From the NCBI GenBank assembly GCA_003151595.1, contig PLXW01000095.1:1-64000 (forward strand): DNA of 64,000 nt, written 5' to 3'. Shown piece by piece: positions 32,053-40,658 of this stretch. Position 1 is the first letter of the stretch. Each line of letters starts with the position of its first letter. This DNA is from Myxococcales bacterium (GTDB taxonomy: Bacteria > Myxococcota > Polyangia > Polyangiales > Polyangiaceae). A program made the position numbers and the translations under genes. The notes under the pieces are model-generated. The model was not told the origin of the DNA, made no database searches, and saw only the letters and a program-made list of their open reading frames with translations.

Positions 32053-32571
32053 ATGGCGGATGGTTTGAACAAGGTGATGCTGCTCGGGAACCTGGGGCAG
32101 GACCCGGAGCTGAAGACGATCGCCGGCGGACAGGCCGTGCTGAACCTCCGTCTGGCGACGACCGAGACGTACCTCGATCGCAACAACGCCCGCCAGGAGC
32201 GGACCGACTGGCACACGGTCGTCGTCTGGGGAAAGCGGGCCGAGGCGCTGGCGAAGTTCCTTACCAAGGGGTCGCAGATCTTCGTCGAGGGGCGCATCCA
32301 GACGCGCAGCTACGAGAAAAATGGCGAGAAGCGCTACGCGACCGACATCGTCGCGAACAACATCATCCTCACCGGTCGCCGCGGCGGAGGGGCCGAGGCG
32401 GGTGAATTCGGCGGTGGTGGTGGCGGAGGCGAGCGTCGCCCGGCGGGTGGCGGCGGTGGTGGTGGACGCGCTCCGTCCGCCCCGGCCCCGGCCGCTGGTG
32501 GCGGCGACTTCGACGCTGGAGGCAACTTCGGCGGCGAAGATCAGGGCGGCGACGACGAAATTCCGTTCTGA
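32053..32571 (+). CDS. ssb: Single-stranded DNA-binding protein
   Basis: 172 residues, with AAGGAG seven bases before the ATG. The OB fold covers residues 1-110: [69 protein letters not shown] glycine-rich flexible region (112-160) includes two poly-Gly runs, and the acidic tip DDEIPF (167-172) is the conserved hook for DNA-replication and repair partners. A canonical tetrameric bacterial SSB. Confidence 0.97.
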   Translation: MADGLNKVMLLGNLGQDPELKTIAGGQAVLNLRLATTETYLDRNNARQERTDWHTVVVWGKRAEALAKFLTKGSQIFVEGRIQTRSYEKNGEKRYATDIVANNIILTGRRGGGAEAGEFGGGGGGGERRPAGGGGGGGRAPSAPAPAAGGGDFDAGGNFGGEDQGGDDEIPF

Positions 32572-32643
32572 TCGGGCGACAAATTCCGTGTTTCCTTGCC
32601 TTCTGCTTGCAGGATGAGGCGCGAGGCATTAACTACTCCGCCC

Positions 32644-32665
32644 CCACTCCTATATTTCGGAGTGG
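32644..32665 (+). promoter_or_regulatory. Leader hairpin before rpmE
   Basis: CCACTCC and GGAGTGG form a perfect seven-base-pair stem around the AT-rich loop TATATTTC, ending 13 bases before the rpmE ATG. The position suggests an RNA element or dyad influencing L31 expression. Nothing identifies a ligand or regulator; a chance dyad is possible. Confidence 0.35.
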
Positions 32666-32678
32666 CGCCGGAGCTCCC

Positions 32679-32960
32679 ATGAAAGACGGAATTCACCCCG
32701 ATTACCCCGCGGCGCAGGTTGCTTGCGCGTGCGGCAACAAGTTCGTGACCAAGTCCACGCGCGGCGATTTCCAGGTCGACGTCTGCGCGGCTTGCCACCC
32801 CTTCTACACCGGCACCCAGAAGCTCATGGATACCGCTGGCCGCGTCGATCGCTTCAAGAAGCGCTACGCAAAGAAGGAAGTCGCGGGCGCTGCGGCGGCT
32901 CCTGTCGAAGTGGCTCCCGAAGCGGCTGCACCCGAGGCGAGCGAAGCGAGCAAGGCGTGA
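32679..32960 (+). CDS. rpmE: Ribosomal protein bL31 (zinc-binding type)
   Basis: 93 residues. [20 protein letters not shown] starts the protein; Cys16 and Cys18 with Cys36 and Cys39 ([12 protein letters not shown]) form the Zn site of the C+ type L31. The segment [23 protein letters not shown] is diagnostic. The C-terminus is extended by an Ala/Glu/Pro-rich tail (residues ~72-93) beyond the usual ~70 residues. The start follows the hairpin at 32644. Its stop overlaps the next GTG (GTGA), coupling it to the DUF1385 gene, a neighbour often seen between rpmE and prfA. Confidence 0.95.
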   Translation: MKDGIHPDYPAAQVACACGNKFVTKSTRGDFQVDVCAACHPFYTGTQKLMDTAGRVDRFKKRYAKKEVAGAAAAPVEVAPEAAAPEASEASKA

Positions 32961-34114
32961 CCGCATCCGCCCCTTCGAACGACGTTGCTCGGCCGTACAT
33001 CGGTGGGCAGGCGGTGCTCGAAGGGGTGATGATGCGTGCGCCGACGTCGTTTGCGGTCGCCGTCAGGCGTCGCGACGGCTCCATCGTGGTGCGCGAGCGA
33101 GCGATGCTCGCGCGCCCCGGTGGGTTGGCGCGCGTGCCGTTCGCGCGTGGCGTGGTGTCGCTCGTCGAGTCGCTCCGGCTCGGGAGCGAGGCGCTGAAGT
33201 TCTCCGCCGATCAGATGGAGAAGGATCTGCTGGCCGAAGAAGAGGCGCAGAAGCCTCCGCGCGCCCCGATGACGGCAATGATCTCGGTCGCCACGACGTG
33301 CGTTCGCGCGCTTGGTCTCGCGCTCTTCGCGATGACGACGCGCGATGACGGCGCCCCCTCGCAGGTGAGCGAACCGAAGAAGTCGGGCGGCGCGATGGGC
33401 GTCATGCTCGTCGTGGCCATCGCGTTTCTGATCGCGCTCCCGCAGGGAGCCGCGGCCGGCGTGAACCGCCTCTTCCACCTCGGGCTCGACGTACAGGTGC
33501 CGGCGTTCCAGGCGCTGACCGGCGCGTTCAAGCTCACGATCGTCGTCGGCTACCTGCTGCTCATCCGGCGCATCCCCGACATCCGGCGCGTGTTCCAGTA
33601 TCACGGCGCCGAGCACAAGACGATTTCGACCTACGAGGCGCGCGAAGCGCTCACGGTCGACAACGCGCGCGCGAAGACCACCCTTCATCCGCGCTGCGGC
33701 ACTACGTTCCTCGTGATGGTCGCCCTCGTGTCGATCCTGATTTTCACGGGCATCGGCGCCTTCCTGCCGCGCATCCACACCGGCAGCGTGCTCCTCGACA
33801 ACGTCGTCTTCTTCTTCGAGAAGCTCCCGTTCCTTCCGGCGATCGCCGGCCTCACGTTCGAGATTCAGCGCCTCTTCGCCCGCTACTGCACGACGGGCCC
33901 GCTCCGCGTGGTCCTGTGGCCGGGCTTCCTCGTCCAGAAGATCACCACGATCCAGCCGGACGACGCGCAGCTCGAGATTGCGCTGGCCTCGCTCCGCGCC
34001 ACGCTGTTCCGCGAGGAAGCGCAGAGCAGCAGCGGCGGTGGGGGATCGGCCGTCGAGGTCGCGTTCCCGAGCTACGAAGCGATCGTCAGCGCGCCGTCTC
34101 TTCGCGCCGCCTGA
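32957..34114 (+). CDS. DUF1385 family membrane protein
   Basis: 385 residues from GTG. Characteristic family segments: [64 protein letters not shown] and [12 protein letters not shown] (HxC and EHK likely metal-facing or catalytic). About four membrane helices ([66 protein letters not shown]). The biochemical role is not established. Gene order rpmE-DUF1385-prfA is common in bacteria; here a kinase and a lipoprotein gene are interposed before prfA. Confidence 0.9.
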   Translation: MTASAPSNDVARPYIGGQAVLEGVMMRAPTSFAVAVRRRDGSIVVRERAMLARPGGLARVPFARGVVSLVESLRLGSEALKFSADQMEKDLLAEEEAQKPPRAPMTAMISVATTCVRALGLALFAMTTRDDGAPSQVSEPKKSGGAMGVMLVVAIAFLIALPQGAAAGVNRLFHLGLDVQVPAFQALTGAFKLTIVVGYLLLIRRIPDIRRVFQYHGAEHKTISTYEAREALTVDNARAKTTLHPRCGTTFLVMVALVSILIFTGIGAFLPRIHTGSVLLDNVVFFFEKLPFLPAIAGLTFEIQRLFARYCTTGPLRVVLWPGFLVQKITTIQPDDAQLEIALASLRATLFREEAQSSSGGGGSAVEVAFPSYEAIVSAPSLRAA

Positions 34115-34148
34115 CGCGACCGGTTCGCGCGATACTAGGGGTTCGATC

Positions 34149-35525
34149 GTGACCAGCGTCCCCACCAGAGTACGCGATGCGTCGCTCCCGCCGAGGCTGG
34201 GGCGATACGACGTGCGCGCCAAGATCGGCGAAGGGGGAATGGCCACGGTGTACCTCGGTCGCCTCTCGGGGCCGCCGGGGCACGAGGACGTGTTCGAGCG
34301 CGTCGTTGCGCTGAAGGTGATCAAGGAAGAGTTCTGCCGGCACCCCGAGTTCGTCACGATGTTCCTCGACGAGGCGAAGATCATCTCGCGCCTGTCGCAT
34401 CCGAACTGCGTGCAGGTCATCGAGCTCGGCAACGAAGGGGATCGCCTCTTCATCGCCATGGAGCTCCTCGTCGGCCAGTCGCTCTGGGAGGTATGGGATG
34501 CCTGCCGCGCGCGCGGCGTGCGCCTTCGGTACGACCTCGCGGCGTGGATCGGCGCGCGTGTGGCCGACGGGCTTCACCACGCGCACGACGTGAAGGACGC
34601 GCAGGGGCAGGCGCAGATGCTCGTGCATCGCGACGTCAACGCCAGCAACATCATCCTCACGTACGACGGGCACGTGAAGGTGATCGACTTCGGCCTCGCG
34701 AAGGCCAAGGGGCGCGCCTACAAGACGGCCGCGGGGGTCGTGAAGGGGAAGCTCGCGTACCTCTCGCCCGAGCAGGTCGCGGGAAATCCGGTCGACAGGC
34801 GCGCCGACATCTTCGCGCTCGGTACGACGCTCTGGGAGCTCGTGGTCGATCGCCGCCTCTTCAAGACGAAGGACGACGCCGAGACGTTGAAGCGCGTCTA
34901 CGCCGCCGAGGTTCCCGATCCGACGCAGCTCGTCGACGGGTTCCCGCCGGCGCTGTGGCAGATCCTTCAGCGGGCGCTGACGCGCGATCCCGCGAATCGG
35001 TATCAGACGGGCGCGGAGCTGGCGCACGCGCTCGACGCTTTCGCGCAGAGCGAAGGGCGCGCGGTGAACGCCGCCGCGCTCGCCCAGGTGATGCGCGAGC
35101 TATTCGCCGAAGAGGCCGCGCGCGACCAGCGCTGGATCTCGGAAGCGAGCGCCCCCGATCGCCCCGCGCCGATCAACACGATGCACCCCGCGGCGATCGT
35201 GAGCGCGCCTCCGCCCCCCGACGCGCTATCGAAAGACACGCCGATGCCGATCATCCCGCGCGATCGGCCGAGCAACTCGTGGGTCAACGGCGAGCCGCCC
35301 GACGGCATGTTCGCGCCGCCCCCTTCGCGTCCGTTCAACGTGCCCATCGCGAGGAACGAAGCCAGCGACTCGAAGGCCCCGCCCAAGCTCGGCGCGCGGA
35401 TCGACAGCAACCGGGCCAGCGCGGTGATCCCGGCGCCACGCTCGCGCGCGAAGGGCGTCTTCGTCGCGGTGCTCGTGCTCGTCGTCTTCGCGCTCGCGGC
35501 GGCGTTCTTCTTCCACCCGCGCTGA
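34149..35525 (+). CDS. Membrane-anchored Ser/Thr protein kinase
   Basis: 458 residues from GTG. Kinase domain 20-305: glycine loop IGEGGMATVYLG, Lys56 in VALKVIKEEF, catalytic loop HRDVNASNI with Asp162 and Asn167 (the HRDxK lysine is replaced, as in many myxobacterial kinases), DFG 180-182, and SPEQ. A Pro/Ser/Asn-rich linker (about 345-430) leads to a C-terminal membrane helix GVFVAVLVLVVFALAAAFFF and a very short outside end, HPR. There is thus no extracellular sensor domain, and input must come from within the membrane or cytoplasm. It is likely co-transcribed with DUF1385 upstream. Confidence 0.9.
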   Translation: MTSVPTRVRDASLPPRLGRYDVRAKIGEGGMATVYLGRLSGPPGHEDVFERVVALKVIKEEFCRHPEFVTMFLDEAKIISRLSHPNCVQVIELGNEGDRLFIAMELLVGQSLWEVWDACRARGVRLRYDLAAWIGARVADGLHHAHDVKDAQGQAQMLVHRDVNASNIILTYDGHVKVIDFGLAKAKGRAYKTAAGVVKGKLAYLSPEQVAGNPVDRRADIFALGTTLWELVVDRRLFKTKDDAETLKRVYAAEVPDPTQLVDGFPPALWQILQRALTRDPANRYQTGAELAHALDAFAQSEGRAVNAAALAQVMRELFAEEAARDQRWISEASAPDRPAPINTMHPAAIVSAPPPPDALSKDTPMPIIPRDRPSNSWVNGEPPDGMFAPPPSRPFNVPIARNEASDSKAPPKLGARIDSNRASAVIPAPRSRAKGVFVAVLVLVVFALAAAFFFHPR

Positions 35526-35587
35526 CGCAGCGCGACGGCGGAAATCGTCGTGCGTCATCGCATTGAGGGCGTGCGAGTCACGCATTC

Positions 35588-36478
35588 ATGCGTTACGAAA
35601 TCGCCGCAATGCGCTTCCAGAAATTCGGAATGGTGGGTCTGGTCGCGCTCCTCGCCGCGCGCGCCTTCGTCGGTTGCTCCAGCGATGCCGGAGAGCCCGG
35701 CTACGACGCGGGGACGCTCCCCGAAGCGGCGATCGGCGAAGCGGGGGGGAACGAGGACACCGGTGCGATTGCGGCAGGCGACGACGCCGGCGGCGACGCG
35801 ACGCTCGGCGACGACGGCGGTGGCTCGAGCGACGACGGCGGAGGCGACACGTCTCTGCGCGAGGGGACCGACGCGGGCGACGCGGGGCACGAGGTCGACG
35901 CCAGCGACGCGGGGTACGCGAGCGACGCCAGCGACGCCGGTCACGAGGTCGATGCGAGCGACGCGGGGCACGAAGTCGACGCGAACGACGCCGCTTCGCC
36001 CGTCGTCGACGCCGGCGACGCCTCGTCGTCCGACGCGGACGCGAGCGACGCATCTTCCAGCGCCGTCGACGCCAGCGACGCGGCGCCGGCATGCGTCTCG
36101 TGCGGCTCGACCGTCTCATTCCTCGGCAACACCGCCGGCTTCGTGAGCGTCGGCGGCGCCACGGTGGACATTCAGGGCGGCACCCTCATCGCCGGCACTG
36201 CGGTCTCGATCATCACGCAGACCTACCCGCAAGGCTCGGTCACCGCCGGCCACGCGCACGTCATCTACGCGACCGACCCGAGCTTCACGACGCAGGTCGA
36301 TGCGCCGATGACCTTCGACAGGCAAACGAACAACAACGACCAGTGGTACGTCGTCCTGCCGGCGCAACCGGCGAGCACCACCGTCTACTTCTATCTCCGC
36401 GCCGAGGGGTGCGACTGCTCGACCGTCCTCTACGGGAACCCGACCGGCGCCGGGAACTACACGTACACCGAGCAGTAG
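35588..36478 (+). CDS. Asp/Ala-repeat surface lipoprotein
   Basis: 296 residues. The signal peptide FGMVGLVALLAARAFVGC has a lipobox-like end; lipidated Cys at about residue 30. Residues 35-165 are acidic low complexity with repeated DASDAG and HEVDASD units. The C-terminal 130 residues are a compact beta-rich domain with CVSCGS at its start, TYPQGSVTAGHAHVIYATD, and GCDCSTVLYGNPTG, so probably disulfide-bonded. No known fold. A second ATG at 35609 (MRFQKFGMVG) gives a tighter signal peptide. The gene separates the kinase from prfA. Confidence 0.75.
   Translation: MRYEIAAMRFQKFGMVGLVALLAARAFVGCSSDAGEPGYDAGTLPEAAIGEAGGNEDTGAIAAGDDAGGDATLGDDGGGSSDDGGGDTSLREGTDAGDAGHEVDASDAGYASDASDAGHEVDASDAGHEVDANDAASPVVDAGDASSSDADASDASSSAVDASDAAPACVSCGSTVSFLGNTAGFVSVGGATVDIQGGTLIAGTAVSIITQTYPQGSVTAGHAHVIYATDPSFTTQVDAPMTFDRQTNNNDQWYVVLPAQPASTTVYFYLRAEGCDCSTVLYGNPTGAGNYTYTEQ
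35871..35990. repeat. Imperfect tandem repeat encoding DAGHEVDASD units
   Basis: Blocks of roughly 30-45 bases containing GACGCGGGGCACGAGGTC and GCCAGCGACGC variants recur three to four times and encode DAGHEVDAS/DAGYASDAS in the lipoprotein. A coding repeat that could expand or contract. Confidence 0.8.
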
Positions 36479-36507
36479 AGCTCTCGTGCTAAAGGGAGCG
36501 CTCCGCC

Positions 36508-37611
36508 ATGCTCCCTCACGAAAAGCTGGAGAGCCTCACGCGACGGTACGCCGAGCTCGATGAGCTCATGTGCCAGCCGCAGGTTCTCTCCGATCGCAAT
36601 CAGATCGCCAAGCTGACCAAGGAGCGGAGCGATCTGTCGGCGCTGATGACGGCGTACGCCACGTATCAGACGAAGGGCAAGGAGCTCTCCGACGCGCGAG
36701 AGCTGTTCGCCGATCCGGATTTCCGCGCCGACGCCGAGGCCGAGGTCGCGCGGCTCACGGGCGAGCTCGCGCAGCTCGAGGCGAGCATCAAGCTGCTCCT
36801 GCTGCCGAAGGATCCGAACGACGCGAAGAACACGATCCTCGAGATTCGAAGCGGGGAGGGGGGAGAGGAAGCCGCGCTCTTCGCCGCCGACATCTTCCGC
36901 ATGTACATGCGCTTCGCCGAGACGCGCGGGTGGAAGGTCGAGATCCTCACGTCGAGCGAGAGCACGACCGGCGGGTACAAAGAGGTCATCGCGCTCGTCG
37001 TCGGTAAAGACGTGTACTCCCAGCTCCGCTTCGAAGGGGGCGTGCATCGTGTGCAGCGCGTCCCGGCGACCGAGACGCAAGGGCGCATTCACACGTCGAC
37101 GGCGACGGTCGCCGTCCTCCCGGAAGCCGAAGACGTCGACGTCACGCTCGACGAAGGGAGGGATCTCGTCATCAGCATCGCCGCCAGCGGCGGGCCGGGC
37201 GGGCAAGGGGTCAACACGACGAACAGCGCCGTGCAGATCCTCCACAAGCCGACCGGGATGATCGTGAAGTGTCAGGACGAGCGCTCGCAGCTGAAGAACA
37301 AGGCGAAGGCGCTGAAGGTCTTGAAGAGTCGGCTCCTCGACATCGAACGCGAGAAGCAAGAGGCCGCGCAGAGCGCAGAGCGCCGGAGCATGGTGTCGAC
37401 GGGCGAGCGAAGTCAGAAGATTCGCACGTACAATTACGCGCAGAACCGCGTGACCGATCACCGCATACGCCTCACGTTGAACAAGCTCGATCGGATCATC
37501 GAAGGTGATCTCGAAGACCTGATCACCGCGCTTCGCACGACCCGCCAGGCCGAGCTGCTCGGCGAGGTGTCGACGGCGCCGCGAGGAAACGCCGGCGGCG
37601 AGGACGACTGA
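36508..37611 (+). CDS. prfA: Peptide chain release factor 1
   Basis: 367 residues. Terminates translation at UAA and UAG. The catalytic GGQ is at 231-233 in SGGPGGQGVNTTNSAV, and the RF1-type codon-recognition PAT is at 186-188 (RVPATETQGR), distinguishing it from RF2. Length matches the family. TSTATVAVLPE and RIRTYNYAQNRVTDHR-type segments (here KIRTYNYAQNRVTDHRI) are conserved. GGGAG precedes the ATG. The next gene starts 2 bases after the stop; prmC, often downstream, is not there. Confidence 0.97.
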   Translation: MLPHEKLESLTRRYAELDELMCQPQVLSDRNQIAKLTKERSDLSALMTAYATYQTKGKELSDARELFADPDFRADAEAEVARLTGELAQLEASIKLLLLPKDPNDAKNTILEIRSGEGGEEAALFAADIFRMYMRFAETRGWKVEILTSSESTTGGYKEVIALVVGKDVYSQLRFEGGVHRVQRVPATETQGRIHTSTATVAVLPEAEDVDVTLDEGRDLVISIAASGGPGGQGVNTTNSAVQILHKPTGMIVKCQDERSQLKNKAKALKVLKSRLLDIEREKQEAAQSAERRSMVSTGERSQKIRTYNYAQNRVTDHRIRLTLNKLDRIIEGDLEDLITALRTTRQAELLGEVSTAPRGNAGGEDD

Positions 37612-37613
37612 CG

Positions 37614-38057
37614 ATGCACGTCGATCGCGAAGCGTTGACCGTGGCCATGGCGCTCGTGCCGGGGATGTACGCGCGCAACAGGCTGTTCGCGCTCCATCGC
37701 GAGCCCGAGGTGCGGCGCGCGAAGGCGCGGGCGGCGATGATCCGCGGCGTCGTGCGGCAGCTCGCCGGCGCGCACGGCGAGGTCGAGGGGTTCGCGGTCG
37801 TGAGACACGGAGACGTCGTGGTGCTGCGGTACCGCGTGCCGCAGGTGCACTTCGAGCGTCGCGTCGAGGTGACGGAGATCGAGCGGGCGTGCATCGTGTT
37901 CCTGGCGGCGCGGGCCGGCGTTCGCGGACTACCCGAGACGCACGAAGATCGCGCGCACATCGACGGCGCGCTGAAGCGCCTGGGCGCCGAGATCGCGCCG
38001 ATGGTCGCGGCCGAGCTGCGCGGCAGGCAGAGCGATCGCCCGCCGCCGGCGCGATGA
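37614..38057 (+). CDS. Protein of unknown function, coupled to prfA
   Basis: 147 residues starting 2 bases after prfA ends. The sequence is helical and basic in the first third (MALVPGMYARNRLFALH, RRAKARAAMIRGVVRQLAG) with a beta hairpin GFAVVRHGDVVVLRYRVPQV in the middle and a helical C-terminus. No Cys, no membrane helix and no family recognised. Expression with prfA hints at a translation or housekeeping role, but the function is not known. Confidence 0.6.
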   Translation: MHVDREALTVAMALVPGMYARNRLFALHREPEVRRAKARAAMIRGVVRQLAGAHGEVEGFAVVRHGDVVVLRYRVPQVHFERRVEVTEIERACIVFLAARAGVRGLPETHEDRAHIDGALKRLGAEIAPMVAAELRGRQSDRPPPAR

Positions 38058-38078
38058 CGCAGTAGACTCGGAGGCACC

Positions 38079-38423
38079 ATGAGCGGCTGCATCTTCTGCA
38101 AGATCGTGAACAAAGAGATCCCGGCGCAGATCGTCCACGAGAACGATCACGTCGTCGCCTTCCGCGATCTGCGGCCGGTGGCGCCGACGCACGTGCTCGT
38201 CATCCCGAAGAAGCACATCGTCGGCCTTCACGAGGCCACGCGCGAAGATGCGGAAGCGCTCGGCGAGGTGATGCTCGCGGCGCGCGACGTCGCGGAGAAG
38301 CTTGGGCTTCAGGCGACGGGGTATCGCACCGTGATCAACAACGGCGCCGATGCCGGGCAGAGCGTGCTCCATCTGCACGTGCACGTGCTCGGTGGCCGCA
38401 CGCTGGCCTGGCCCCCGGGCTGA
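38079..38423 (+). CDS. HIT-family (HinT-like) nucleotide hydrolase
   Basis: 114 residues, GGAGG five bases upstream. MSGCIFCKIVNKEIPAQIVH opens the HinT branch (Zn-binding Cys4 and Cys7 type), the middle has VLVIPKKHIVGL, and the histidine triad is HLHVHVLGG (His98, His100, His102). The family hydrolyses nucleoside phosphoramidates such as AMP-lysine. Length and motifs match bacterial HinT (114-119 residues). Confidence 0.93.
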   Translation: MSGCIFCKIVNKEIPAQIVHENDHVVAFRDLRPVAPTHVLVIPKKHIVGLHEATREDAEALGEVMLAARDVAEKLGLQATGYRTVINNGADAGQSVLHLHVHVLGGRTLAWPPG

Positions 38424-38432
38424 ACGCGGCGG

Positions 38433-38903
38433 CTATTCGCGCAGCGCGCGCTCGATGGCGTCGAGGAGCCTCGACTCGTCGTCGCTGACCGGCGGGTTGC
38501 GGTCGGCGACGAGCGGGTGAACGCGCGCCCGATCGCCGTGGAGCGGATGCACGCGGAGCCATGCGCGATCGACCCTCGCGAAGCGGTCGTTCATTCCGAC
38601 GACGAGCGCGATCAGGTCGGGCCCTACCGCGCGGCGCGGCGTCGGGCGAATCGAGAGCTTGGTGCCGTCGCGCATCGTCGCTTCGAGGCCGGCGACGAGG
38701 TGGTCGGCCGGGTCGCTCCATGGATCGCGCGCTCCGGCGGCTCCGCGCGCGAGCCATGCGCCGAGCGTCGTCTCGCGATCGAACGCCGTGAGATCCAGCG
38801 TGAGCCCTTCGGCCCGCAGTGCGTCTTCGCACGCACCGAGCGTCGTCGCGCCGTCGATCTCGGCGAGCAGGCTGTCGCGATCGATCGTGGGGCGCGCGCT
38901 CAC
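38433..38903 (-). CDS. Shortened FAD-binding-domain-like protein
   Basis: 156 residues from GTG, overlapping the stop of the FAD oxidase upstream (GTGA at 38900-38903). DPADHLVAGLEATMRDGTKL, then VGPDLIALVVGMNDRFARVDRAWLRVHPL follow the second half of the FAD_binding_4 (glycolate oxidase GlcE-like) fold, where functional enzymes read GPDL..L.VGSEGTLGIIT. Here the SEG-T segment is MNDRF and the N-terminal P-x-S-x-x-E half is replaced by a short helical region. It may have lost FAD binding and act as a partner of the full oxidase. This is inference from sequence resemblance. Confidence 0.65.
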   Translation of the reverse strand: MSARPTIDRDSLLAEIDGATTLGACEDALRAEGLTLDLTAFDRETTLGAWLARGAAGARDPWSDPADHLVAGLEATMRDGTKLSIRPTPRRAVGPDLIALVVGMNDRFARVDRAWLRVHPLHGDRARVHPLVADRNPPVSDDESRLLDAIERALRE

Positions 38904-40507
38904 GACGCCACCTCGCGCGCGTGGGCGTCGTCGATGAACGGCGAAGGGGAGGGGGGCGGCAAGAGGTTGCCCGGGTTCAGGATGCGGTGCGGATCGAACG
39001 CGCGTTGAAGGGCGCGCACGATCGAGATCCCCGTCCCACCGAGCTCCTCGGCGAGACGAGGGGCCTTCGATCGCCCGACGCCGTGATGATGCGCGAGCGT
39101 CCCGCCCGCCGCGATCGCGGCGTCGAGCGCCGAGCGCCACGTGCGGTCGTAGGTCGCTTCGCACGCGGCGTCCCATCCGTCTTTCGTTCGACGATCGGCG
39201 CTGCCGGCAAACGAGAAGTAGATGCAGCAGCCGTCGGGATAAGCATGACTGAAGTGCGCCATGATGAAGGCGTTCGGCGAGACCGCTTTCCGCACGCCGT
39301 CGTAGAGCGCGCCGAGTTTGCTCCACGGCGCGGCGACTTCCATCGTGTCGACGAACGCGCCGCTCGCGAAGATCGGCGCCTGGCGGTAGCTCACCGAGTA
39401 GCGATGCTGCAGCCACTTCCGCGCGGCCCCTTCGCCTTCGTACTTCGCCCCCATCGTCTCCAGGATCGCGCGCGCCCGCTCCTGATCGAGCGCCGGAGCG
39501 TCCCCTTCGCCGTCGAAGATCGCCACCACGAGCGCGCCGCCGAGCACGCGCGTGCCTGCGAGCTCGATGAGCTCGTTCATCGCGTTCGGCCTTCGCAATA
39601 CGCGTCGCAGCGCCGCCTGCCCCATGCCCGGCGCACTCTTCTTTTTCTTGTCGGCGCGCTTCACCGCCCCCTGACGCGCGAGCATCGCATCGAACGGATC
39701 GTAGAGGCGCAGCACGGCCGGACGGAGCCCTGCCTGGAAGACCGCGCGCATCGCCTCCCAGCCGGCCTCGGTCGACGGAAGCGACCACGACGCGAACGCG
39801 CGCGCGCTCGGGCGCGGATGAAGTCGCAGCGTGGCCGACGTCACGATGGCCAGCGTCCCTTCGCTGCCGACGATGAACGGGATCAAGTTGGGTCCGTTGT
39901 TCCGATGACGAAGGTTCACCACCTCGCCGGTCCCCGTCACGCACTCCAGCCCGAGGACCATGTCCTCGATCTTTCCGTAATACCCCGACGCTTGCCCTGC
40001 GCTCCGCGCCGCGACCCAGCCGCCGACCGTGCTGCAAAGGATCGATGACGGAAAATGCCCGAGCGTGAAGCCGCGGCGATCGAGCTCTTCTTCGAGAGGC
40101 ATTCCCATCTGTCCCGCCTCGACGTCGAGCGACGGCGCGCGCGAGTCGAGCGATCGCCAGCGCGACATGCGCTTCAAGTCGACGACGACGACGTCCTCCC
40201 GCGGAAGGATCCCCGCGCACACGCCGCTCCCTGCGCCGAATGGAACGAGCGGCGTCTTCGTCTCCGCGGCCCACTTCACGAGCGACGACACCTCGTTCGT
40301 CGATCGCGGCCATACGATCGCGCCCGGTCGATGCTCGGCGACGTTCCCGGCACGCACCGCGAGGTGATGCCGCGGCCACAGATCGCGCGCGTACATCACG
40401 CGATCGGCGGCGTCTTCGCTGACGACGAGATCGGGGAGAGCTCGCGACAGATCGCGCACGATCGGGCTCCGACTTTCAGGCGGGGAGGTGGCCATGCCCC
40501 TCGACAT
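38900..40507 (-). CDS. FAD-binding oxidase, alkyl-DHAP-synthase-like
   Basis: About 535 residues; ATG at 40507 or 40495. The FAD domain has VPFGAGSGVCAG, FTLGHFPSSILCSTVGGWVAARSAGQASGYYG and NLIPFIVGSEGTLAIVT. The C-terminal substrate domain has YRQAPIFASGAFVDTMEVA and GGTLAHHHGVGRSKAPRL, the poly-His motif typical of alkyldihydroxyacetonephosphate synthase, which makes ether lipids by exchanging the acyl group of acyl-DHAP for a fatty alcohol. D-lactate-type dehydrogenases are the alternative, but HHHGVG favours the AGPS branch. Ether lipids are known in myxobacteria. It is divergent from the NtrC-like gene and coupled to the short FAD-like protein. Confidence 0.82.
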   Translation of the reverse strand: MSRGMATSPPESRSPIVRDLSRALPDLVVSEDAADRVMYARDLWPRHHLAVRAGNVAEHRPGAIVWPRSTNEVSSLVKWAAETKTPLVPFGAGSGVCAGILPREDVVVVDLKRMSRWRSLDSRAPSLDVEAGQMGMPLEEELDRRGFTLGHFPSSILCSTVGGWVAARSAGQASGYYGKIEDMVLGLECVTGTGEVVNLRHRNNGPNLIPFIVGSEGTLAIVTSATLRLHPRPSARAFASWSLPSTEAGWEAMRAVFQAGLRPAVLRLYDPFDAMLARQGAVKRADKKKKSAPGMGQAALRRVLRRPNAMNELIELAGTRVLGGALVVAIFDGEGDAPALDQERARAILETMGAKYEGEGAARKWLQHRYSVSYRQAPIFASGAFVDTMEVAAPWSKLGALYDGVRKAVSPNAFIMAHFSHAYPDGCCIYFSFAGSADRRTKDGWDAACEATYDRTWRSALDAAIAAGGTLAHHHGVGRSKAPRLAEELGGTGISIVRALQRAFDPHRILNPGNLLPPPSPSPFIDDAHAREVAS

Positions 40508-40658
40508 GTACCGCAACGCACGTCGGGATGACGGCGAATGCCGAATGCGATCACGGGCTTCACGGCGCTGCCGCAGAAACACGACGTCGTGGCTTGATTC
40601 TCCCGACAAAGAGCGGACGATCGAAGTTGTGACACGTGCGACGAGCAGAGGAGGGGCC

